This document shows positions 15,156 to 20,991 of a DNA stretch of 20,991 nucleotides, in pieces. Location: IMG/VR virus record IMGVR_UViG_3300046559_000142, positions 1 through 20,991 of that record; one strand, 5' to 3'. Position numbers and translations under genes: made by a program. This DNA is from a virus. The notes below the pieces were generated by a model, which was given only the letters and a program-made list of their open reading frames with translations, did no database searches and had not been told where the DNA came from. Position 1 is the first letter of the stretch, and every line of letters begins with the position of its first letter.

Positions 15156-17114
15156 ATGTCCACAATCGGGGATCTTTGCGTTACATCGTCGGTAAGTTCC
15201 GATGACAAGTTGCCGATGTGGAGCAACGCGAACGGCGTGACGCGTGCGCTGCCTATCTCGGTGCTCGATGGGCGTTATCTGACGCAGGCGGACATTGCTG
15301 CGCTTGCGGCAAGTGCAACCGTCGAGACGTTCGTGTCGGGTGCAGGCTTTACGCCGGGTGTTACGCTCTCGCTGACGCTCGCCAATTCGTACCTGTCGAA
15401 ATCGAACATCGAAGTGTTCTTCGATTCCGCGTTTCAAGGACCGGAACAATACACGCTCGTCGGCCAGTCGCTCGCGTTCATTTCGCCCATTCCCGTAGGA
15501 GTGCAAAGCGTCTATATCCGCGGTGGCGCAACGCGCGTCACTGGCGCGCCTTCTGACGGCACGGTGACGGATGCGAAGGTCGCGGACGGCTCCAAGCTTT
15601 CGAACCGCATCAGCACGGTCAATGTGCTTGATTTCGGCGCCGATCCCCTTGGTGTTATCGACAGCACGGCGGCATTCCAGGCTGCCGTGAACAAAGGGCG
15701 TCAGGTCATTGTGCCGGCCGGTACGTATGTCATGGGTCAGATCACGATCCCGTCGAATACTGCTGTCTTGGGTGAGGGCGTGTCGTCAATCGTCAAGCCG
15801 ATCCCCGGCTTCTCCGGTTCTTCGTGGTGGGTTACGTCCGGTTCGAACATTGAAATCGGCGGCCTCCAGATGATCGCGCTGGTTGCGACTTTCCCCGGCG
15901 TGATTCCTATTTTCGGCAATCCGGGCGATCGCAACTACGTTCACGACATCTACATGCCGGAAGGCGGCTCCATCGGCATCTACACGTCGAATTGGACACA
16001 CTCGACCGCGGCGCGCGTGACGGTCATGAAGGCTGTGAACGTCGGGATTCTTTTTGACGGATCGAGCGGCAGCACGAACACCATCCGCAATTGCCACGTT
16101 GAAACAACGGGCAGCACGGCGATCGTCATGCAGTTCGGCACGCGTCACCAGATGCACGACTGCGTATCTGTGAACGCTGGCGGCTTTGGTATCACGATGC
16201 AGTTCGTCACTCACGGTCAGATGTATTCCAATCGCGTTCACAACAGCGTGAAGGAGGGTATCACCTACGGCGGCGATGGCGCGTCAGATGGCGACGTGTA
16301 CGGAAACGTGCTCACCTGGGACGCGGGCGTGTCGCAGGATTTCGGCATGTCGCTCGGCGCCAACGGCAGCGGCGGCATTTTCCGCATCCGCTACCGTGGG
16401 AACCGAATCGTCGGTTGCGGGAAGTCGGGCATCGCCTTCGCGGCTGATGCTACGTCGGGCTGGTCTGTCATCCAGTGCGAGGCATCCGACAACATCATTA
16501 TCGACAGCAATCAGCTTGGGCTCGGGCCAGTCAATGGCGGCGGCGCTGGCGTGATCCTGTACGGCGCGACGTGCTCCGGCAACATCGTCCGAAACAACAC
16601 GGTCGAAGACACTGGCGGCGGCAAACTGAACTACGGCATCTTTGAGACGCAGATCGGCGCAGGCGGATTCCCGCAGAACAACGTGTTCTTCCAGAACAAG
16701 ATCGAAGGCCAGTCGTCCGTTCGCGTTCAGAAGACCGGCCACAGCGCGGAGGCTTACTGCCAAGACCCGATCGTTGGATATCTATCGTGGACTCCGACTG
16801 TGGGCGCCGGCACTGGCACGCTCACCGCTGTTTCGACCCTCGCAGCGTACTACCGGGAAAAGAACTCGGAAGTCGAGTTTTACGCTGAATTCCAGATCAC
16901 GAATAACGGCACGGCTGGACAGACGTTCACGTTCACGCTGCCGTTCTCTGCCGCCTTCGGTATGGGGTATGGCCGCGAAAACGTGCTGACGGGATCGGGC
17001 TTGGTCGTAAGCATCGTCGGGAATGTAGCCACTGTTCGCACGGTGGCGAACGCCTATCCCGGTGGCACCAACGCAGTAATCGAAGTAGCAGGAAGCTTTA
17101 CGCGGACCTTCTAA
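15156..17114 (+). CDS. receptor-binding spike with pectate-lyase-like beta-helix (probable polysaccharide depolymerase)
   Basis: This is a 652-residue protein. Residues ~1-150 form a connector: KLPMWSNANGVTRALPISVL, a DGRYLTQADIAALAASA helix, and a strand-rich part. At ~152 the classic start of a Pectate_lyase_3 beta-helix appears (VNVLDFGADPLGVIDSTAAF, then VIVPAGTY), followed to ~540 by repeated short turns with NIIIDSN and RNNTVE ladders typical of right-handed beta-helices. Residues ~542-652 are a separate beta-sandwich containing TFTLPF. Such trimeric spikes bind and often cleave capsule or O-antigen. No P22-type head-binding domain is present, so it must attach through another protein, probably the preceding adaptor. 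Active-site residues cannot be assigned from sequence alone. Confidence 0.85.
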   Translation: MSTIGDLCVTSSVSSDDKLPMWSNANGVTRALPISVLDGRYLTQADIAALAASATVETFVSGAGFTPGVTLSLTLANSYLSKSNIEVFFDSAFQGPEQYTLVGQSLAFISPIPVGVQSVYIRGGATRVTGAPSDGTVTDAKVADGSKLSNRISTVNVLDFGADPLGVIDSTAAFQAAVNKGRQVIVPAGTYVMGQITIPSNTAVLGEGVSSIVKPIPGFSGSSWWVTSGSNIEIGGLQMIALVATFPGVIPIFGNPGDRNYVHDIYMPEGGSIGIYTSNWTHSTAARVTVMKAVNVGILFDGSSGSTNTIRNCHVETTGSTAIVMQFGTRHQMHDCVSVNAGGFGITMQFVTHGQMYSNRVHNSVKEGITYGGDGASDGDVYGNVLTWDAGVSQDFGMSLGANGSGGIFRIRYRGNRIVGCGKSGIAFAADATSGWSVIQCEASDNIIIDSNQLGLGPVNGGGAGVILYGATCSGNIVRNNTVEDTGGGKLNYGIFETQIGAGGFPQNNVFFQNKIEGQSSVRVQKTGHSAEAYCQDPIVGYLSWTPTVGAGTGTLTAVSTLAAYYREKNSEVEFYAEFQITNNGTAGQTFTFTLPFSAAFGMGYGRENVLTGSGLVVSIVGNVATVRTVANAYPGGTNAVIEVAGSFTRTF

Positions 17115-17147
17115 ACATAAAACACACAGACCACTCGGGGAATTGAA

Positions 17148-17312
17148 ATGAACGATTTGGCAGCAAGCGCAGCCAAGGCTGCACCGCCGTTATCGGCGAC
17201 TGTCGCGACGCTGCTTGGTTATGGGCTGCAGGACTGGTTAGTCGTTATCACGATCCTATACACCATCCTGCAAACGGTCTTTCTGATTTACGACAAGTTG
17301 TTTCGCAAATGA
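17148..17312 (+). CDS. short single-span holin candidate
   Basis: This 54-residue ORF starts at an ATG with an upstream CGGGGAATTGAA ribosome site and ends in an ATGA overlap with the endolysin. Residues 1-27 are Ala-rich and mildly hydrophobic. One clear membrane span lies at about 28-48 (WLVVITILYTILQTVFLIY), followed by a basic end, KLFRK. Small size, one span, charged C-terminus and direct coupling to a cytoplasmic lysozyme match the usual pattern of a phage holin or holin regulator. The sequence itself does not match a family I can name. Confidence 0.72.
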   Translation: MNDLAASAAKAAPPLSATVATLLGYGLQDWLVVITILYTILQTVFLIYDKLFRK

Positions 17313-17779
17313 ACAACGAAAACCTTCAGAAGCTGATTGCCGAGCTGCGCCGCGACGAGGGCGTTCGATACTCCGTCTACAAAGACACGAAGGGTATCGA
17401 TACGGTCGGCGTCGGCCATAACCTGCAAGCGAAGCCGATGCCGGCTGGCTGGTCTTGCCCGCTCAATGATGTTCAGGTCAATTCCCTGCTCGACGACGAT
17501 CTTGAAGACGTCTTTCACGATCTCGACCGCAACTTGCCGTGGTGGACGGATCTTAGCGATGTACGCCTGCGCGTGCTCACTAACATGTGCTTCAACATGG
17601 GAATCGGCCGCTTGCTTGGCTTCAAGAAGGCGCTGATCGCAATGCGGCAAGGAAAGTTCTCTATCGCCGCCGACGAGATGCTTGATTCAAAGTGGGCGCG
17701 CGAAGACGTCGGAATAGGCACGCCCGACAAACCGGGCAGGGCGCTTCGCCTGGCAAACATGATGCGCACGGGGGCTTGA
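17309..17779 (+). CDS. endolysin, T4-type lysozyme (glycoside hydrolase 24)
   Basis: This 156-residue muramidase cuts the glycan strands of peptidoglycan at lysis. The catalytic Glu-Asp-Thr triad is spaced exactly as in T4 lysozyme: E17 in RRDEGVR, D26 in YKDTKG and T32 in TVGVGH (8 and 5 residues between). The C-terminal lobe also follows T4 lysozyme: NMCFNMGIGRLLGFKKAL, then an AADEML...KWA helix and a closing ANMMRTG. Length is close to T4 lysozyme (164). There is no signal peptide or signal-anchor stretch, so release depends on a holin. It overlaps the holin gene by 4 nt and is followed after 1 nt by the second membrane protein. Confidence 0.92.
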   Translation: MNNENLQKLIAELRRDEGVRYSVYKDTKGIDTVGVGHNLQAKPMPAGWSCPLNDVQVNSLLDDDLEDVFHDLDRNLPWWTDLSDVRLRVLTNMCFNMGIGRLLGFKKALIAMRQGKFSIAADEMLDSKWAREDVGIGTPDKPGRALRLANMMRTGA

Positions 17780-17780
17780 A

Positions 17781-18335
17781 ATGAGTGGATGGTCAGACGC
17801 GCTCGGCGTGGTGGCGAAACTAGCGCCGACGATCGCCTCAGTAGTTGGCGGTCCGCTCGCGGGCGGCGCAGTAACGGCGCTTGAATCTGTATTCGGCATC
17901 ACAACGCCGCCTAACACGTCAATGGACGATCGCCAAAACGCAGTTGCCGCGGCGATCAGCGGCGCGACACCAGAGCAACTTGCCGCGATGCGCAAAGCCG
18001 ATCAGGACTATGCCGCGCGAATGGCCGAGGCTGGATTCAAGAATTCCGAAACGCTCGCTAGCTTATCCGTTCAGGATCGGGTAAGCGCGCGGCAAATGCA
18101 GATAAGCACCAAGAGCATGACGGCGCCTTTCTTGGCCTTATTCGTCACGCTCGGGTTCTTCGGTGTCCTCGCCGTGATGATGTTCTACCCGCTTCCGGCT
18201 GCCGCTCACGACGCTCTAATGCTGATGCTTGGGTCGCTTGGAACGGCATGGACGGGAGTCATTGCTTATTACTTCGGCAGCAGCGCAGGAAGCGATCGAA
18301 AAACTGAATTGCTTGCACAATCAGGAAGCCAATAA
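17781..18335 (+). CDS. holin-like membrane protein (GTA/3TM holin type)
   Basis: This is a 184-residue protein. The N-terminus (residues 5-40) is amphipathic to hydrophobic with APTIASVVGGPLAGGAV, then a Glu/Lys helical part (60-110) and two membrane spans at about 114-136 and 143-166. The short tail after YYFGSSAGSDRKTE is polar. The order 'APTIA...GGPLAG', 'SAR', two spans and 'YYFGSS.GS..K' is what I know from proteins called holin of 3TMs superfamily. It follows the endolysin where Rz/Rz1 spanins usually lie, yet has no spanin character. It may be the main holin, with the 54-residue protein as partner. The stop overlaps the next gene as TAATG. Confidence 0.72.
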   Translation: MSGWSDALGVVAKLAPTIASVVGGPLAGGAVTALESVFGITTPPNTSMDDRQNAVAAAISGATPEQLAAMRKADQDYAARMAEAGFKNSETLASLSVQDRVSARQMQISTKSMTAPFLALFVTLGFFGVLAVMMFYPLPAAAHDALMLMLGSLGTAWTGVIAYYFGSSAGSDRKTELLAQSGSQ

Positions 18336-19270
18336 TGAAACGAATCTTCGTATGCGGGCTCGCGCTTTTCTCGGCACTGGCATTCGGCGCCACGACGACG
18401 CCTATCCAATTGCTCAGTCCTGCCGGCTCGACCTCGGGGCAGGTGATCGCCTCGACGGGCCCGACGACTGCGCCGGCTTGGTCGACTGTTACGCTGTCCG
18501 GCCTCGGCGGTTTAGCCAAGGCAAACAACCTGTCCGATCTGGTCAGCGCCTCAACCGCACGGACCAATCTCGGACTCGGGACCGCGGCTACAGCCAGCAC
18601 CGGGACGAGCGGCGCAACGGTTCCGCTGCTGAACGGCACGAATACCTGGTCGTCCGCGCAGACGTTCTCCGTTCGCCCGACTTTCAACGGTGCGACACCT
18701 TGGGATAGCGCGAATCTCGCAGCACCCGCAGCCACTACCGGCAACCTATCGCAGTTCGCGTCGACGACAAGCACTCAGCTCGCCGGCGTGCTGTCCGATG
18801 AAACAGGAACCGGCGTAGCAGTGTTCAATATCGGCCCCGCGCTCACTACTCCGGTTATCGCAGGCGTTACCAACGGCGCCACGACGGCGGCTGGCAAGGT
18901 CGGCGAGCATCTGACGGCTAACGCATCCGGCGTATCCCTCACCAGCGGAACGGCGGTGAATGCAACAAGCATTCCGTTGACCGCGGGGATCTGGCTGGTG
19001 TGGGCGCAGGTCATTTTCACGCCGGCCGGCAGCACGGTTATGCAAACCCAATACGGCGGCATCTCAACGACATCGGCCACGCTCGCCGCTAACCAGTATT
19101 TCCAGTTGAGCAACAACAACACGGCGGCCGGTCAAGGAAGTGGCTTCTCAACGCCGATCGTGTACGTGAATATCTCCACGTCCGGCACTGCGTACTGCGT
19201 AGCCAATGCCATTTTCACGACCAGCACGGCAACAGCCGCATGCAAGATCGATGCGCTGCGCGTTCAGTGA
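18335..19270 (+). CDS. exported fibre-like protein with signal peptide and jelly-roll tip domain
   Basis: This 311-residue protein starts with a clear Sec-type signal peptide: MKRIF, hydrophobic core to about residue 18, and likely cleavage after FGA at ~19. The body looks like a phage fibre: NNLSDLVSASTARTNLGLG is the usual fibre repeat, followed by Thr/Ala/Gly-rich linkers. From ~187 (GKVGEHLTA) a C-terminal beta-sandwich contains IPLTAGIWLVWAQVIF, GGISTTSATL and the terminal KIDALRV, as in fibre-tip domains. Two cysteines in the last 30 residues could form a disulfide after export. Virion fibres assemble in the cytoplasm and do not carry signal peptides, so this is odd. It may act in the periplasm or at the cell surface, for instance masking receptors. 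It is coupled to the lysis genes. Confidence 0.7.
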   Translation: MKRIFVCGLALFSALAFGATTTPIQLLSPAGSTSGQVIASTGPTTAPAWSTVTLSGLGGLAKANNLSDLVSASTARTNLGLGTAATASTGTSGATVPLLNGTNTWSSAQTFSVRPTFNGATPWDSANLAAPAATTGNLSQFASTTSTQLAGVLSDETGTGVAVFNIGPALTTPVIAGVTNGATTAAGKVGEHLTANASGVSLTSGTAVNATSIPLTAGIWLVWAQVIFTPAGSTVMQTQYGGISTTSATLAANQYFQLSNNNTAAGQGSGFSTPIVYVNISTSGTAYCVANAIFTTSTATAACKIDALRVQ

Positions 19271-19271
19271 T

Positions 19272-19379
19272 TCAGCCGCCTCCGATGTAGTAGGCGAGCC
19301 AGAAGCTGAACGCAAGGCCAAGCAGGGCCAGCAGAACCGGCGCGGTGGCAAATGTCTGATTATTTTTGGCGTTTGACAT
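19272..19379 (-). CDS. tiny single-span membrane protein
   Basis: This 35-residue ORF lies on the minus strand. After a polar start (MSNAKNNQTF) it is one hydrophobic span (about residues 13-32, containing VLLALLGLAFSFWLAYY) and ends in GGG. It starts 8 nt after the stop of the 66-residue gene, so it would be the last gene of the minus-strand operon. Its stop lies one nucleotide from the convergent fibre-like gene. No strong ribosome site is visible, and translation may depend on coupling. No family is recognised; its reality rests on the clean hydrophobic pattern and its placement. Confidence 0.42.
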   Translation of the reverse strand: MSNAKNNQTFATAPVLLALLGLAFSFWLAYYIGGG

Positions 19380-19387
19380 AATAGAGT

Positions 19388-19588
19388 TTATCGAAATTCC
19401 CGGATCGTGTTCGCTAGGCGATTGTCATCCTCTTGGGTCCATCCTGGCTCGAAAGAGGTCAAGCTGTGCCACAGCATGTAAGCGCCCCATGCCCACGTGC
19501 GCCCCAGTTCCTTGTCGGGACCGTTGAGGGCGCCCCGAATCTCGCGCTCGGTCTTTTCGGTCAATTCGGCGTAGGTCCAAGATTTCAT
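19388..19588 (-). CDS. small Trp-rich hypothetical protein
   Basis: This 66-residue protein is unrecognised. It is acidic/basic and helical (TYAELTEKTEREIRGAL), with five tryptophans at residues 4, 32, 34, 40 and 50, an unusual density. The middle (RTWAWGAYMLWHSL) could be an amphipathic helix rather than a membrane span. It lies on the minus strand just beyond the origin-like region. The ribosome site is weak. On the opposite strand an overlapping frame reads through the origin repeats and looks non-coding, so the minus frame is preferred. It is probably an accessory gene of the replication/maintenance module. Confidence 0.5.
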   Translation of the reverse strand: MKSWTYAELTEKTEREIRGALNGPDKELGRTWAWGAYMLWHSLTSFEPGWTQEDDNRLANTIREFR

Positions 19589-19644
19589 GTTTGCGAATTA
19601 GAAGTTATCGTTCTGAAATTGCACACAGGGTTACGCACCGTTTC

Positions 19645-19653
19645 TGTGGATAA
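19645..19653 (-). promoter_or_regulatory. DnaA box (exact TTATCCACA)
   Basis: On the minus strand this is the exact consensus DnaA box TTATCCACA. It lies 25 bp before the first of three palindromic repeats, beside a rep-like gene, so it fits a plasmid origin that uses host DnaA. Confidence 0.7.
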
Positions 19654-19658
19654 CTGGC

Positions 19659-19667
19659 TGTGGACAA
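19659..19667 (-). promoter_or_regulatory. second DnaA box (TTGTCCACA)
   Basis: TTGTCCACA on the minus strand differs from the consensus at one position and is a form common in G+C-rich bacteria. It has the same orientation as the exact box and starts 14 bp from it. Confidence 0.62.
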
Positions 19668-19677
19668 CATTCGATTA

Positions 19678-19758
19678 GCCGCTGACGAGCGGCCTATCGT
19701 TTTCTGATGCGCCGCTGGTGAGCGGCTTATCGAGGCGAATACGCCGCTGGCCAGCGGC
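19678..19758. repeat. three palindromic iterons, origin-like
   Basis: Three 16-bp palindromes share GCCGCT-N4-AGCGGC: at 19678-19693 (centre GACG), 19711-19726 (GGTG) and 19743-19758 (GGCC). Start-to-start spacing is 33 and 32 bp, about three helical turns, so a protein would bind all three on one face. The first two are also followed by a TATCG. They sit between two DnaA boxes and an AT-rich stretch, next to the 3' end of the rep-like gene. The best reading is iterons bound by the Rep-like protein; a centromere-like parS site is the alternative. Confidence 0.75.
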
Positions 19759-19802
19759 ACTATATAGATTCTATATATCTTAAAGTCTTTAGATGGGATA
19801 AC

Positions 19803-20351
19803 TCAGTCCGACTTCTTGGGGGTAACTTCGACTCCGACGACGGCCGGCGCATTGTAGTTGTTCACGGTCGCATGTGAGCCAGTCAGGAAATTGGCGTTTA
19901 AGACGATCTTGACCTCTAGACCTCCCTGCATACTCCCGCTCGCCGCGAACGCCTTCAGCTGGTCTAAAACCTGTTGAAACTGCATCGGGATGTACTTCGC
20001 CTCGCCGTGCATTGCGATCTCGCCATTTGCTGCGGTCATCGGTATTTGCTCCGTCAGTTCATACGAATTGCTTCGCCCGAGTTTCCTTCGTGCAACGATT
20101 CCCATTTCATCCAGCTTTGTCAGCGCCCTGTCGACCGTATCCAGCGAGATTCCGACGTGCTTGGCTATCGCATCGCGCCCAGGATAGGATTTTCCCGTAT
20201 CGAGCGCGGCATAACTTTTGAGCACGCAGTACACCGCCCACGCATATACGCCCATTTCGGCGATCTTGTCGCGCTGGATCATCGCGCGCACGACGTGGAA
20301 CCAGTGATTCTCGACCTTCAATTCTTCCCACAACTCCGGCTGATCGTTCAT
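19803..20351 (-). CDS. winged-helix Rep-like protein (probable replication initiator)
   Basis: This is a 182-residue protein. The N-terminus WEELKVENHWFHVVRAMI leads into a helical part, and residues ~54-100 form a winged helix of the HTH_36 type: YPGRDAIAKHVGISLDTV (recognition helix), then RALTKLDEMGIVARRK and a GRSNSYEL wing. Such domains occur in phage and plasmid replication initiators and in phage regulators. The last ~80 residues have no recognised motif. The gene overlaps the ParB-like gene as TGATG and ends next to the iteron-like origin, which favours an initiator over a plain repressor. If it binds the three palindromes it could also control its own level. Many known Rep proteins are larger, so the call is moderate. 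Confidence 0.66.
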   Translation of the reverse strand: MNDQPELWEELKVENHWFHVVRAMIQRDKIAEMGVYAWAVYCVLKSYAALDTGKSYPGRDAIAKHVGISLDTVDRALTKLDEMGIVARRKLGRSNSYELTEQIPMTAANGEIAMHGEAKYIPMQFQQVLDQLKAFAASGSMQGGLEVKIVLNANFLTGSHATVNNYNAPAVVGVEVTPKKSD

Positions 20352-20671
20352 CAGTACCCTTCCCGCTCGGCCGCGGCGATCTCTCGATCAAGCGCTTTCT
20401 CAAGCGCCTCAGACACGAACCCCTTTAGGTTTTCGATTCTCCCCCATGTCTTGAGGGTGTGGAGTTTCGTCTGAATCCGGCGCGGCACTTCATAATTGGC
20501 CTTGACCACATCGTCTTGGCCGTCCCAAGGGCGTTTTCTCGCCTCTCTCTCAGGTTCTTGTTTGGTTGCTTCCTTCCTTGGTTCCTTGGTTTCTTCCTTG
20601 CTTGCTTCCAAGGTTGCCGGCGCCGCGGCCCCTTTCTTCGTCACAACCATATCGAGCGTCGCCTTAGACAT
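20351..20671 (-). CDS. small ribbon-helix-helix partition protein (ParB/ParG-like)
   Basis: This is a 106-residue protein. Residues 1-55 are Lys/Glu/Ala-rich and probably disordered, which in ParG-type partners is the arm that touches ParA. Residues ~57-98 form a ribbon-helix-helix: strand KANYEVPRRI, helix QTKLHTLKTWG, helix LKGFVSEALEKALDREI. The start at 20671 was chosen because AAGGAG lies 9 nt upstream and it overlaps the end of parA by 8 nt. An open frame upstream exists but is inside parA. Small RHH partners next to ParA define type Ib partition systems, where the partner binds the centromere. The centromere may lie upstream of parA, outside the window. Confidence 0.7.
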   Translation of the reverse strand: MSKATLDMVVTKKGAAAPATLEASKEETKEPRKEATKQEPEREARKRPWDGQDDVVKANYEVPRRIQTKLHTLKTWGRIENLKGFVSEALEKALDREIAAAEREGY

Positions 20672-20991
20672 GGGCTTTCTCCTTCTTCGCTGGTTTGTCG
20701 AACAGGCCAACAAGGAAGCTCGTCACGTTGTCGATGATGATGGCGCCAGTCCCTTGGCTGACTTCCTGAAACGTCAGGCCCGGTATCATCGACTCCCAAT
20801 AGCCGTTCAGCTTCGGTACAGCGTGCGGGATAACCGGCCCCATCGATGCCAGCTTCCGCGTGGCCGACAGCGTGACGGCTTTCCCGTTCGTCTCGTTGAG
20901 CAGAAAATAGAACTTCTTCCCCTCCTGCTCGCACAGGTCGACGGTGCTTTCGGCGGCCCGGATGTCGTGCGGCGAATGCTTGGCCGGGATG
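20664..20991 (-). CDS. ParA-family partition ATPase, C-terminal part
   Basis: The minus-strand frame is open from the window edge to a TAA at 20664-20666, giving the last 108 residues. It begins IPAKHSPHDIRAAESTVDLC, then KFYFLLNETNGKA, a TRKLASMGPVIPHAV stretch, Y..S...GLTFQEVSQGTGA and a final DNVTSFLVGLF helix. This is the C-terminal third of ParA/Soj ATPases: the 'IP..PSP.DI.A...TV.L' segment, 'LN......A' strand and 'G.T..E......A' loop occur in the known order. ParA moves plasmid copies apart using ATP and nonspecific DNA binding. The Walker A part lies outside the window. It overlaps the ParB-like gene, so the two are translated together. Confidence 0.82.
   Translation of the reverse strand, partial: IPAKHSPHDIRAAESTVDLCEQEGKKFYFLLNETNGKAVTLSATRKLASMGPVIPHAVPKLNGYWESMIPGLTFQEVSQGTGAIIIDNVTSFLVGLFDKPAKKEKAHV

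Larger units (their letters stand above)
19645..19800. other. probable plasmid-type replication origin
   Basis: The non-coding stretch between the 66-residue gene and the rep-like gene holds, in order, two DnaA boxes, three phased palindromic repeats and an AT-rich segment (about 19759-19796) that would melt easily. The AT-rich part contains a TATATAG/CTATATA inverted repeat (19761-19767 and 19771-19777). This order of elements is the textbook layout of an iteron origin. Replication itself is inferred, not shown. Confidence 0.65.

Noticed and set aside
13907-19270. Diversity-generating retroelement acting on the spike or fibre genes
   Set aside because: Considered because Bordetella podovirus BPP-1 has one. 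No reverse transcriptase or template repeat is visible in the window.
19433-19678. Plus-strand ORF of 81 codons running into the origin
   Set aside because: No ribosome site, it reads through both DnaA boxes, and the minus-strand 66-residue frame fits the direction of the neighbouring module better.
19678-19758. CRISPR array or tandem terminators
   Set aside because: Only three 16-bp repeats with 16-17 bp between them, no Cas genes and no T-runs; phased placement with DnaA boxes fits an origin better.

Overview
The window is the structural, packaging and lysis block of a tailed phage with a P22-like (podovirus) virion, joined to a plasmid-type maintenance module. No integrase, CI-type repressor or host housekeeping gene is visible. 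The DNA is G+C-rich with strong G/C third-position bias and reads like a phage of a Burkholderia-type beta-proteobacterium. That host assignment is inference, because no taxonomic marker is present.

Layout, plus strand: 1-349 is the C-terminus of a gp10-like tail/DNA-stabilisation protein. 349-6334 holds four overlapping genes: a small beta-rich virion protein, two Ala/Gln-rich ejection proteins, and a 1174-residue ejection protein with an N-terminal lytic transglycosylase domain. 6343-10360 carries a GNAT acetyltransferase-like protein, the P22-type portal and the large terminase. 11487-13852 carries the scaffold and the P22-type coat protein. 13907-17114 holds two spike genes separated by a 67-residue ORF: a head-binding adaptor first and a pectate-lyase-like beta-helix spike last. 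17148-19270 is a lysis segment: short holin, T4-type endolysin, a second holin-like membrane protein, and a fibre-like protein with an N-terminal signal peptide.

Two stretches run the other way. 10367-11395 (minus) interrupts the head genes between terminase and scaffold. It is a compact moron-like cassette of ribbon-helix-helix protein, small membrane protein and Asp/Asn beta-hydroxylase-like oxygenase, followed directly by a tRNA-like element with a shortened anticodon arm. 19272-20991 (minus) reads ParA C-terminus, small RHH ParB-like protein, winged-helix Rep-like protein, a compact origin-like region, then two tiny genes. The origin-like region has two DnaA boxes, three 16-bp palindromes spaced 33 and 32 bp apart, and an AT-rich stretch.

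Together this suggests a temperate podovirus whose prophage is kept as a low-copy plasmid (a phage-plasmid), with partition and replication genes adjoining the late operon. Most late genes overlap by 1-10 nt (TAATG, TGATG or ATGA junctions), so they are probably translated in a coupled way. Larger gaps sit at the scaffold-coat junction, after the coat gene, around the minus-strand cassette and at the origin, and these are where the regulatory signals are found.
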